Assembly (NCBI GenBank): GCA_002386405.1
Contig: DGIP01000109.1
Coordinates: 1-6,788, forward strand
Direction: 5' to 3'
Origin: Stenotrophomonas maltophilia
Lineage (GTDB): Bacteria; Pseudomonadota; Gammaproteobacteria; Xanthomonadales; Xanthomonadaceae
Length of the DNA: 6,788 nt
Both the position numbers and the translations under genes were made by a program. Each line of letters starts with the position of its first letter. Within the stretch, counting starts at the first letter, position 1. Positions 1-5,628 of the stretch are shown here, piece after piece. Under the pieces are notes generated by a model. The model was not told where the DNA came from and made no database searches. It saw nothing but the letters and a program-made list of their open reading frames with translations.

Positions 1-380
1 CAGGGCTCGCCGCCCAGGCGCGTGGCCAGCCGGCGCCACAGGCGCTCGGCCACGCCGCCATCGTTGGCCGGCTCCGGCCGTGCCGGGAACGCCGATACCA
101 GGCGGTCCCAGGCCAGGAAATCGCTGTCGGGCAGCAGGTACAGCCGCCAGCAGCAGCGCCCGCGCGCGTCGGAGAAACACAGGCTTTCGCGGATGCCTTC
201 GCTGTCCATGCCCTGGCAGGCATGGGCGGAGACGGCGTGTTTCCAGCCGCCCAGCTCGCTGCTTTCGGGGCGGTACAGGCACAGCACCGTGCCCAGTGCC
301 GCCAGCTGTTCCGGGGAAGGCAGCTGGCCAGGGCGCAGGTACCGGTCGGGGGTTCGCAGTGCGGAAAGGGCTCGGCTCAT
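1..380 (-). CDS. HemS/HmuS-like heme-handling protein, partial (3' end outside the window)
   Basis: This reading frame opens with ATG at 380 and stays open for 126 codons to the left edge, so the C-terminus is missing. Residues 64-98 carry the pattern R-E-S-L-x-F-x-D-x-x-G, then L-Y-L and A-W-D-x-L-V-x-x-F. It resembles the repeated strand-helix segment of the HemS/HmuS/ChuS heme-binding or heme-degrading family ('RSLQFFD..G..V.K.YL...W..LV..F'). W46-K47-H48 lies just before it, and H48 or H53 could be heme ligands, though this is a guess. The N-terminus is much shorter than in full-length HemS proteins (about 340 residues, two repeats), so this is probably a single-repeat relative. It begins 5 bases after the receptor stop codon with only a weak purine stretch upstream, which suggests translational coupling and a cytoplasmic role in handling heme brought in by the receptor. 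The reading frame is well supported. The family call is from remembered motifs and is moderate. Confidence 0.62.
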   Translation of the reverse strand, partial: MSRALSALRTPDRYLRPGQLPSPEQLAALGTVLCLYRPESSELGGWKHAVSAHACQGMDSEGIRESLCFSDARGRCCWRLYLLPDSDFLAWDRLVSAFPARPEPANDGGVAERLWRRLATRLGGEP

Positions 381-385
381 GATGG

Positions 386-2581
386 CTACCAGCTCACGGC
401 AAGGCTGGCCGAGACGTTCCGGCCAGGGTTGGTGTAACGGTCGATCACCGTGCTGCTGGAGGCCAGCGCGGAGGTGATCGCGGAGTAATCGATGTAGGTG
501 CGGTCGCCGAGGTTGAACACGCCGACGTTGATCTTGGCGCCGGGCGCGAAATCCCAGTGCGCCACCAGGTCCAGCACGCCATAGCCGGCCGGGCGGAATG
601 CGGTGGCGCTGGCCATGCGGTCCTTGCGCTTGGCGAAGGTGCCCAGCAGTTCCACGCCCCACGCATCGCGGTCGAAGGCCACGCCCAGCGTGCCGCGCAG
701 CGGGTCGATCGATTCCAGCGGCACGTCTTCGGTCTTGTCCTGCCCGCGCGACCACGCCACCGCGCCGTTCAACGACCAGCCGGCCAGTGCCGCACTGAGT
801 TCGCCGAAGTCGACGCCGGCCTTCAGCTCGGCACCGTAGATCTCCGCGTCGGCGATGTTCTGCGACTGGAACACGATCAGCCCCTGCGGGTTGATGCCGA
901 CCTGGCGCTGGGACTCGATGAAATCCTTGTAGTCGTTGTAGTAGCCGCTCAGGCTCACGTACGCGGCCGGGGTCAGGAAGCGCACGCCCAGTTCCAGGCC
1001 GTCGCTGGTTTCCGGCTTGAGGTCCGGGTTGGGAATGGCGGTGTAACCGAACATCACGTTGGTGAAGCCCAGGTTGACGTCGTTGTACGGCGGCGAGCGG
1101 AAGCCGTGCGAGTACCCGGCGAACAGCGACCAGTCATCGGCGAAGCGCCACACCATGCCCAGCTTCGGCGACACGCTGGTCTTGGTCAGGTCCGATACCG
1201 GCATGCCCGGGTTGTCGGCGGCGAAGATCGGGTCCACGTCCGGGCGCAGTTCGTAGTGGTCCACGCGCACGCCCGGCACCAGCGAGAAGCGGCCATCGGC
1301 GAAGCGCATTTCATCCTGCGCGTACAGGCCCAGCTCGGTGGTCTTGCTGATCGGGAAATCGCGCACCGGGAACGCATCGGGCAGGATCGTGGTGCTGGTC
1401 TGGCCGTTGGCCAGCACCTGGTAGCCGTCGCGCTTCTGCCGCGTTTCGGTCCAGGTGCCATCGAAACCATAGGTCAGCGCGTGCTCGACCGCGCCGGTCT
1501 GCAGGGCCTTGTGGAACGCGGCCTGCAGGCCGTACACGCGCTGGTCGAAGTTGAACTCACGGTGGCGCGTGGTGCGGTTGGCGCGCTGTTCGTCGGTGCG
1601 CTGGGTGGTTTCGCTGTCCTGGCGGTACAGCTGCCAGGACAGGCTGTCGGCGAAGCCCGCAGCGAGGTTGTCCATTTCGTGCGCGAACGACACCCGCGCG
1701 CGGGTCTGGTGGTCGCGCGCCTGCATGCCGGTGGTGGTGGTGTGGTCGATGGCCGACAGCACGTCGGTGTCCACGCTGTCTTCGTTGCCTTCCACCGTCA
1801 GCCGGAAGCGCTGGTCCTCGCTGGGCGCGTAGACCAGCTTGCTGAGCACGCTGCGGCCATCGCGGTCCTGCGGGTTGGCGGCGGTGCGGGTGCGGTCGCT
1901 GCTGCGCACATCGCCCTTGCTCTCGGTTTCCTGGCCCTGGCGATGGTTGACATTCACCATGCCGCTCCAGTGGTCGCCGCCGAAGGCGGTGGTGGCACTG
2001 CCCAGCAGGCCGTTCCATTCGCCGTCATAGCCGAACTTCAGGCCGACGTAACTGTTTTTGCCGTCCTTGAGGTAATCGGCCGGGTCCTTGGTGACGAAGG
2101 CCACCACGCCGCCCAGTGCATCGGAGCCATACAGAGCGCTGGCCGGGCCACGCACGATTTCGACCCGCTTGAGCGTTTCCAGGTCGGTGAAGTTGCGGTT
2201 GGCGTCGGAGAAGCTGCCGATGCTGAAGGCCTTCGGCATGGCGATGCCGTCGGTCTGGATCAGCACGCGGTTGCCATCGAGCCCGCGGATGCGGAACCCG
2301 CCCAGCCCGAACCGGGCCGGGCTGCTGGTTACCGAGATACCCGGCTCGTAGCGGACCAGGTCCTTGATGTTGCGCACCAGGTGGTCGTCCAGCTGCTCGC
2401 GGTCGATCACATCGACGGTGGCGGCCACATCGCTGAGCGCACGTTCGGTGCGGGTGGCGGTGACCTGCACGCGGTCGAAGTCGCGCGCGTCGGCAGCACC
2501 GGCGGCGGGGGCAGCGGCGTGGGCGGCGGCCATTGGCAGCGCCAGCCACAAGGCAAGGCTCAGGGCGGTAGGACGGATCAT
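386..2581 (-). CDS. TonB-dependent outer-membrane receptor, heme/hemoglobin type
   Basis: This 731-residue protein would bind heme or hemoproteins at the cell surface and pass heme through the outer membrane using TonB-ExbBD energy. Residues 1-23 form a signal peptide (IRP, hydrophobic stretch, cleavage near AHA). A TonB-box-like stretch follows at 36-45 (DRVQVTATRT). The plug domain lies at about 50-165, with IRGLDGNR (98-105) and the closing signature VEIVRGPASALYGSDALGGV (140-159). The beta-barrel fills the rest and ends in an aromatic residue (W731). FRSP (494-497) and NPDL (518-521) correspond to the FRAP and NPDL boxes of bacterial heme receptors. The usual histidine between these boxes is absent; Y499 and Y513 lie there, and H492 sits just before. 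The length is normal for the hemoglobin/transferrin/lactoferrin receptor family. The ATG at 2581 is the only start that keeps the whole signal peptide, yet no Shine-Dalgarno sequence precedes it. The hemP gene and Fur-type promoter upstream support heme as the substrate. Confidence 0.93.
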   Translation of the reverse strand: MIRPTALSLALWLALPMAAAHAAAPAAGAADARDFDRVQVTATRTERALSDVAATVDVIDREQLDDHLVRNIKDLVRYEPGISVTSSPARFGLGGFRIRGLDGNRVLIQTDGIAMPKAFSIGSFSDANRNFTDLETLKRVEIVRGPASALYGSDALGGVVAFVTKDPADYLKDGKNSYVGLKFGYDGEWNGLLGSATTAFGGDHWSGMVNVNHRQGQETESKGDVRSSDRTRTAANPQDRDGRSVLSKLVYAPSEDQRFRLTVEGNEDSVDTDVLSAIDHTTTTGMQARDHQTRARVSFAHEMDNLAAGFADSLSWQLYRQDSETTQRTDEQRANRTTRHREFNFDQRVYGLQAAFHKALQTGAVEHALTYGFDGTWTETRQKRDGYQVLANGQTSTTILPDAFPVRDFPISKTTELGLYAQDEMRFADGRFSLVPGVRVDHYELRPDVDPIFAADNPGMPVSDLTKTSVSPKLGMVWRFADDWSLFAGYSHGFRSPPYNDVNLGFTNVMFGYTAIPNPDLKPETSDGLELGVRFLTPAAYVSLSGYYNDYKDFIESQRQVGINPQGLIVFQSQNIADAEIYGAELKAGVDFGELSAALAGWSLNGAVAWSRGQDKTEDVPLESIDPLRGTLGVAFDRDAWGVELLGTFAKRKDRMASATAFRPAGYGVLDLVAHWDFAPGAKINVGVFNLGDRTYIDYSAITSALASSSTVIDRYTNPGRNVSASLAVSW

Positions 2582-2693
2582 GTGGGTGGGCAGGGTCGGC
2601 TGGACGCGGAAGGAGACCCCCGACAGACGCCAGGGACCAAGCGGTCGCAGGCGACGTGCCGAGGGGGAGAGAGCGATGCAGGCGGCGGGCCGT

Positions 2694-2727
2694 GGGGATG
2701 CATCGCGCGGCCGCGCGGATGCACCCC
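2694..2727 (-). other. Long GC-rich stem-loop in the hemP-receptor gap
   Basis: The imperfect inverted repeat pairs 2694-2697 (GGGG) with 2724-2727 (CCCC), 2699-2704 (TGCATC) with 2718-2723 (GATGCA), and 2705-2710 with 2711-2716 (GCGCGG/CCGCGC). Single unpaired bases lie at 2698 and 2717. The structure starts 13 bases after the hemP stop codon and ends 112 bases before the receptor start. No U-run follows it on the minus strand, so it is not an ordinary intrinsic terminator. It could be an mRNA-stabilising hairpin that sets the hemP:receptor ratio, an attenuator element, or a protein-binding site. The pairing is seen directly; the role is not known. Confidence 0.55.
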
Positions 2728-2740
2728 GTGGGGGGGGCCG

Positions 2741-2938
2741 TTATTTGGTGAGGATCAGCTTGTCGTTGCTGGTGTGGCGCAGGCGATAGAAGCGGTCGCC
2801 ATGCTGGATCAGGATTTCGCGGCGACCCTTCAGCAGGGCCTCGCTGTCGATCACTTCTTCGGCCGGAACGGCGCGGACCGGGCGGTCGCGGAGGGTCAGC
2901 GTTTCGGGGCGCAGCAGTACAGCGGCTTGAGTGTTCAT
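2741..2938 (-). CDS. hemP: Hemin uptake protein HemP
   Basis: This is a 65-residue protein of the HemP/HmuP family, which typically has about 40-80 residues and is almost always found beside heme receptor genes. The family core is present: I30-D-S-E-A-L-L36, G38, then REILIQHGDRFYRLR (40-54) and the very characteristic C-terminal KLILTK (60-65). No signal peptide or membrane segment is seen, so it should be cytoplasmic. In Bradyrhizobium and Burkholderia, members of this family are needed for expression of heme-uptake genes, so it is more likely a small regulator than a transport component. That role here is inferred from relatives. It is the first gene of the operon. The predicted -10 box lies only about 25 bases before its ATG, giving a very short leader with no good Shine-Dalgarno sequence (only GAG about 10 bases upstream). 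Confidence 0.92.
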   Translation of the reverse strand: MNTQAAVLLRPETLTLRDRPVRAVPAEEVIDSEALLKGRREILIQHGDRFYRLRHTSNDKLILTK

Positions 2939-2962
2939 TGTCTGGACTCGTGCGAGGGACGA

Positions 2963-2991
2963 GTTAAATGATAATGATTCTCAGTTGACAA
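2963..2991 (-). promoter_or_regulatory. Probable sigma-70 promoter of the hemP operon
   Basis: Read on the minus strand, TTGTCA (2991-2986) resembles the -35 consensus TTGACA and TTTAAC (2968-2963) serves as a -10 box, with an ideal 17-base spacer. Transcription would start near 2956, about 18 bases before the hemP ATG. The stretch is clearly AT-rich against its surroundings. The spacer is almost entirely occupied by the Fur box, which fits repression by blocking RNA polymerase. The -10 match is imperfect, so the exact boxes are less certain than the presence of a promoter. Confidence 0.65.
2964..2982 (-). promoter_or_regulatory. Fur box (iron-responsive operator)
   Basis: The 19 bases match 14 of 19 positions of the classical Fur consensus (GATAATGATAATCATTATC), including an uninterrupted nine-base core AATGATAAT. 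On the minus strand the site reads GAGAATCATTATCATTTAA. It sits between the -35 and -10 boxes of the predicted hemP promoter, where Fe2+-bound Fur would exclude RNA polymerase. A second ATTCTCA copy lies at 3001-3007, 24 bases from the one inside the box (2977-2983), and could be an additional half-site. Confidence 0.8.
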
Positions 2992-3028
2992 TCAACAACC
3001 ATTCTCATGTTCATTGATGGAATTTATG

Positions 3029-3048
3029 ATCGATTTTCGGAAATCGAT
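3029..3048. repeat. AT-rich inverted repeat upstream of the hemP promoter
   Basis: ATCGATTT (3029-3036) and AAATCGAT (3041-3048) are perfect 8-bp inverted arms around a TCGG loop. The palindrome TATCGATA follows at 3059-3066. The octamer ATTGATGG occurs twice nearby (3013-3020 and 3047-3054). The repeat lies about 40-60 bases upstream of the hemP -35 box, where an activator could bind. It also lies downstream of the reductase gene, where its transcript would form a hairpin, but without a U-run. Either role is a guess. Confidence 0.4.
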
Positions 3049-3064
3049 TGATGGAGCCTATCGA

Positions 3065-3086
3065 TAGAGCCGCGCCCTGCGTGGCT
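3065..3086 (+). repeat. SMAG-like palindromic repeat, degenerate copy
   Basis: ATAG (instead of GTAG) at 3065-3067 and following bases is succeeded by an imperfect palindrome, GCCGCGC-CCT-GCGTGGC with one G-T pair (3069-3085, the arms sharing the CCT region). It is the mirror partner of the copy at 3111-3133. Bases 3069-3086 pair with 3111-3128 over 18 positions with one mismatch, leaving 24 unpaired bases between. In the minus-strand transcript this would be a long stem-loop just after the reductase stop codon, likely protecting or ending that mRNA before the hemP promoter. Confidence 0.55.
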
Positions 3087-3110
3087 GTCCGCAGGGCGCC
3101 GGCACCGCGA

Positions 3111-3133
3111 AGCCACGCAGGGCGTGGCGCTAC
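3111..3133 (-). repeat. SMAG-like palindromic repeat (GTAG type)
   Basis: On the minus strand the sequence begins GTAG (3133-3130), followed by CGCCACGC-CCT-GCGTGGC, a perfect 7-bp hairpin with a CCT loop. A GTAG tetranucleotide followed by a short palindrome is the hallmark of SMAG repeats in Stenotrophomonas maltophilia. The TAG of this tetranucleotide is also the stop codon of the aldo/keto reductase (3130-3132). With the inverted copy at 3065-3086 it makes a two-repeat unit. Assignment to the SMAG family rests on remembered consensus. Confidence 0.65.
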
Positions 3134-4101
3134 GCGAAAATTGCCTCAACGCGGTTCCAGTCGGCGTCGGCGACCTGCTCCAGCACGTCGAGGGCGCCCA
3201 GGTTCTGCTCCAGCTGGCTGACCCGGCTGGCGCCGAGGATCACGCTGGAGACATTCGGGTTGCGCAGGCACCAGGCAATGGCCAGCTGCGCCGGCGACTG
3301 GCCCAGTTCGGCGGCCAGCGCGCTGTAGGCGCGCACCTTGTCCAGCCGGGCCTCGGCCGAATCGCCCAGCACCAGCTCGCGGAGCCAGCCCATCTGGGCC
3401 TGGCCCAGCCGTGAGTCCGGATCGAACCCGGCGTTGTACTTGCCGCTCAGCAGGCCCGAGGCCAGTGGCGAGAAGATCGTGGTGCCCAGCCCCGGGTCGG
3501 CATACAGCGGCGCGTATTCGCGCTCGACCCGCTCGCGGTGCAGCAGGTTGTACTGCGGCTGTTCCATCGTCGGCAGGTGCAGGTGGTGCCGGCGCGCCAC
3601 GTCCACCGCTTCCTGGATCTGTGCGGCCGACCACTCCGAGGTCCCCCAGTACAGCACCTTGCCCTGCCGGACCAGCGTGTCCATGGCCAGCACGGTCTCG
3701 GCGATCGGGGTGTCCGGGTCCGGCCGGTGGCAGTAATACAGGTCCAGGTAGTCCACCCGCAGCCGCTTGAGCGCGGCGTGGCAGGCATCGGTCACGTGCT
3801 TGCGGGACAGCCCATGCTGGGTCGGCCGCGGCTCGTCCACCGCGCCGAAGAACACCTTGCTGGACACGCACACCCCATCGCGGGGCAGGCGCAGGTCGGC
3901 GATCACATCGCCCATCACCTGCTCGGCGCGGCCGCGCGCATAGCCCTCGGCGTTGTCGAAGAAGTTGATCCCGTGGTCCCAGGCACAGGCAACCAGGTTG
4001 CGGGCCTCGTCACGGCTGATCTGGTCGCCGAAGGTGACCCAGGCCCCGAAGGACAAGGCCGACAGCTTCAGCCCGGACGAGCCCAGGCGGCGGTAGTGCA
4101 T
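3130..4101 (-). CDS. Aldo/keto reductase, Kv-beta-like subgroup
   Basis: This 323-residue NAD(P)H-dependent oxidoreductase has a TIM-barrel fold and probably acts on aldehydes or ketones in the cytoplasm. The start MHYRRLGSSGLKLSALSFG and the segments WVTFGDQ (21-27), GLSRKHV (97-103), YWGTSEWS (151-158), SPLASGLLSGKY (211-222) and LAIAWCLRNPNVSSVILGAS (273-292) closely parallel eukaryotic Kv-channel beta subunits and their bacterial relatives. The catalytic tetrad is D49, Y54, K82 and H125. H125 (CHRPDP) replaces the Asn found at this position in mammalian Kv-beta. The last two segments form the cofactor-binding end. A good Shine-Dalgarno sequence (AGGAG, 4113-4109) lies 7 bases before the ATG. 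The length is normal. The gene stands alone: it is divergent from nupC, and the long SMAG-like structure separates it from hemP. The substrate cannot be told from sequence; L-glyceraldehyde-3-phosphate reductase (YghZ-like) is one possibility. Confidence 0.93.
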   Translation of the reverse strand: MHYRRLGSSGLKLSALSFGAWVTFGDQISRDEARNLVACAWDHGINFFDNAEGYARGRAEQVMGDVIADLRLPRDGVCVSSKVFFGAVDEPRPTQHGLSRKHVTDACHAALKRLRVDYLDLYYCHRPDPDTPIAETVLAMDTLVRQGKVLYWGTSEWSAAQIQEAVDVARRHHLHLPTMEQPQYNLLHRERVEREYAPLYADPGLGTTIFSPLASGLLSGKYNAGFDPDSRLGQAQMGWLRELVLGDSAEARLDKVRAYSALAAELGQSPAQLAIAWCLRNPNVSSVILGASRVSQLEQNLGALDVLEQVADADWNRVEAIFA

Positions 4102-4202
4102 GCGTTTTCTCCTGCTGGATGGCTGCGCCAGGACACCGGGGCGCGGCCGGAATGAGTCGCATCAGTGTATCGCCCGGCGGGCCCGAACCCCTGTGGATAC
4201 TT

Positions 4203-4224
4203 GCCCGATCGCGGCCGATCGGGC
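4203..4224. promoter_or_regulatory. Perfect inverted repeat upstream of nupC, possible operator
   Basis: GCCCGATCG (4203-4211) and CGATCGGGC (4216-4224) are perfect 9-bp arms around CGGC. The repeat lies 18 bases upstream of the candidate nupC -35 box, in the 203-base divergent region between the reductase gene and nupC. Dyads of this size are typical operators for dimeric repressors or activators of sugar and nucleoside genes. No U-run follows, so terminator function is unlikely. No regulator is encoded in the window, and the assignment is inferred from position and symmetry. Confidence 0.4.
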
Positions 4225-4242
4225 CCCGGACGCTGCTTTTCC

Positions 4243-4271
4243 TTGCCCCGCCCCTGCCGCTGCTCTAGGCT
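4243..4271 (+). promoter_or_regulatory. Candidate promoter of nupC-rbsK
   Basis: TTGCCC (4243-4248) and TAGGCT (4266-4271) are separated by exactly 17 bases and end 33 bases before the nupC ATG. Each box matches the sigma-70 consensus at only three key positions (TTG; TA...T), so this is a weak assignment resting mainly on spacing and location. Weak boxes would fit a promoter that needs an activator. Confidence 0.3.
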
Positions 4272-4304
4272 TCCCGTTTTTCGCGGCGCCCTAGGGGAAG
4301 TCTG

Positions 4305-5603
4305 ATGGTCGAAGGTTTGGGCAGGATTGGCTTCGGCCTGTTCGGGTTGGCAGTGCTGATCGGCATCGCCTGGCTGTTCTCGAACAACAAGCGTTCCGTC
4401 GACTGGCGGCTGGTGATCACCGGTATCACCCTGCAGATTGCCTTCGCCGCGGTGGTGCTGCTGATGCCCGGTGGGCGCGAGGCGTTCTCGCTGCTCGGCG
4501 ACGGCTTCGTCAAGGTGCTCAGCTTCGTCAATGAAGGCTCGCGCTTCATCTTCGGCAGCCTGATGGACACCAACCAGTTTGGCTTCATCTTCGCCTTCCA
4601 GGTGCTGCCGACGATCATCTTCTTCTCGGCGCTGATGGGGGTCATGTACCACCTCAACGTGATGCAGTGGATCGTGCGCGGCATGGCCTGGGCGATCACC
4701 AAGGTGATGCGCGTGTCCGGCGCCGAAACCACCAGCGTCTGCGCCAGCGTGTTCATCGGCCAGACCGAAGCGCCGCTGACAGTGCGCCCCTACATCGCCA
4801 AGATGACCCAGTCCGAGCTGATCACCATGATGATCGGCGGCATGGCCCACATCGCCGGCGGCGTGCTGGCCGCCTACGTGGGCATGCTGGGCGGCAACGA
4901 CCCGGTGCAGCAGGCCTTCTACGCCAAGCACCTGCTCGCCGCCAGCATCATGGCGGCCCCCGCCACCCTGGTGGTGGCCAAGCTGCTGGTGCCCGAAACC
5001 GGCACCCCGCTGACCCGCGGCACCGTGAAGATGGAAGTGGAGAAGACCTCCAGCAACATCATCGACGCCGCCGCCGCCGGTGCCGGCGACGGCCTCAAGC
5101 TGGCCCTGAACATCGGCGCCATGCTGCTGGCCTTCATCGCCCTGATCGCCCTGCTCAACGCCCCGCTGACCTGGTTCGGCGAAATCACCGGCCTGCAGGC
5201 CATGATCGGCCGCCCGACCGACCTGTCGACCATCTTCGGCTACCTGCTGGCCCCGATCGCCTGGGTCATCGGCACCCCGTGGGCCGATGCCACCACCGTC
5301 GGCTCGCTGATCGGCCAGAAAGTGGTCATCAACGAATTCGTCGCCTATTCCAAGCTCTCCGAAATCGTGAACGGCCAGGTTCCCGGCGTGTCGCTGTCGG
5401 CTGAAGGCCGCCTGATCGCCACCTACGCCCTGTGCGGTTTCGCCAATTTCAGCTCGATCGCCATCCAGATCGGTGGTATTGGTGGGCTGGCACCGGAGCG
5501 CCGCCACGACCTGGCCAAGTTCGGCCTGCGTGCCGTGCTGGGCGGTACCATTGCCACCTTCATGACGGCGACCATCGCCGGCGTGCTGACGCATTTCAGC
5601 TGA
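4305..5603 (+). CDS. nupC: Concentrative nucleoside transporter NupC
   Basis: This 432-residue inner-membrane protein belongs to the CNT family and imports nucleosides with a cation (H+ or Na+). Family signatures are clear: GQTEAP (152-157) in the first re-entrant hairpin, NEFVAY (343-348), and CGFANFSSIAIQIGG (377-391). In the Vibrio CNT structure the corresponding Gln-Thr-Glu, Glu and Asn/Ser residues contact the nucleoside and its ribose; here they would be Q153, T154, E155, E344, N381 and S384. Hydrophobic helices at about 8-25, 38-54, 92-117, 173-195, 208-228, 266-286 and 406-428 fit the multi-pass topology with an N-terminal start in the membrane. A good Shine-Dalgarno sequence (AGGGGA, 4293-4298) lies 6 bases before the ATG. 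rbsK follows 25 bases after the stop codon, so the two are probably one operon for nucleoside use. Whether purine or pyrimidine nucleosides are preferred cannot be read from sequence. Confidence 0.96.
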   Translation: MVEGLGRIGFGLFGLAVLIGIAWLFSNNKRSVDWRLVITGITLQIAFAAVVLLMPGGREAFSLLGDGFVKVLSFVNEGSRFIFGSLMDTNQFGFIFAFQVLPTIIFFSALMGVMYHLNVMQWIVRGMAWAITKVMRVSGAETTSVCASVFIGQTEAPLTVRPYIAKMTQSELITMMIGGMAHIAGGVLAAYVGMLGGNDPVQQAFYAKHLLAASIMAAPATLVVAKLLVPETGTPLTRGTVKMEVEKTSSNIIDAAAAGAGDGLKLALNIGAMLLAFIALIALLNAPLTWFGEITGLQAMIGRPTDLSTIFGYLLAPIAWVIGTPWADATTVGSLIGQKVVINEFVAYSKLSEIVNGQVPGVSLSAEGRLIATYALCGFANFSSIAIQIGGIGGLAPERRHDLAKFGLRAVLGGTIATFMTATIAGVLTHFS

Positions 5604-5628
5604 TATCCGTTCCCGAGAAACAGTCTTT

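Noticed and set aside
22..477. Plus-strand open frames near the left edge
   Set aside because: Their Arg/Ser/Pro-rich products look like frame shadows. The minus-strand frame from 380 has HemS-like motifs and operon-like spacing with the receptor.
2730..2737. Run of eight G next to the hemP stop codon as a phase-variation tract
   Set aside because: It lies outside both coding regions and away from the promoter, so length changes would not switch a frame or promoter spacing. The hairpin nearby is the more meaningful feature.
2582..2740. The hemP stop codon and the receptor gene share a frame, with no stop in the 53 codons between them, suggesting a readthrough fusion
   Set aside because: An open stretch of this length is common in GC-rich DNA. 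The fusion would bury the receptor signal peptide, and nothing indicates stop-codon readthrough.
557..2971. Very long plus-strand open frame (804 codons) opposite the heme receptor and hemP
   Set aside because: It is antisense to a clear TonB-dependent receptor, shows no domain, is dominated by Ala, Val, Gly, His and Gln as expected for the complement of high-GC codons, and runs through the hemP promoter and Fur box.
3029..3048. AT-rich hairpin as the terminator of the reductase gene
   Set aside because: On the minus strand it is followed by CATAAATT rather than a U-run, so it does not meet the form of an intrinsic terminator.
4164..4169. Minus-strand TACACT as a -10 box for the aldo/keto reductase
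   Set aside because: It matches four of six positions, but no convincing -35 box lies 16-18 bases upstream, so no promoter is claimed.
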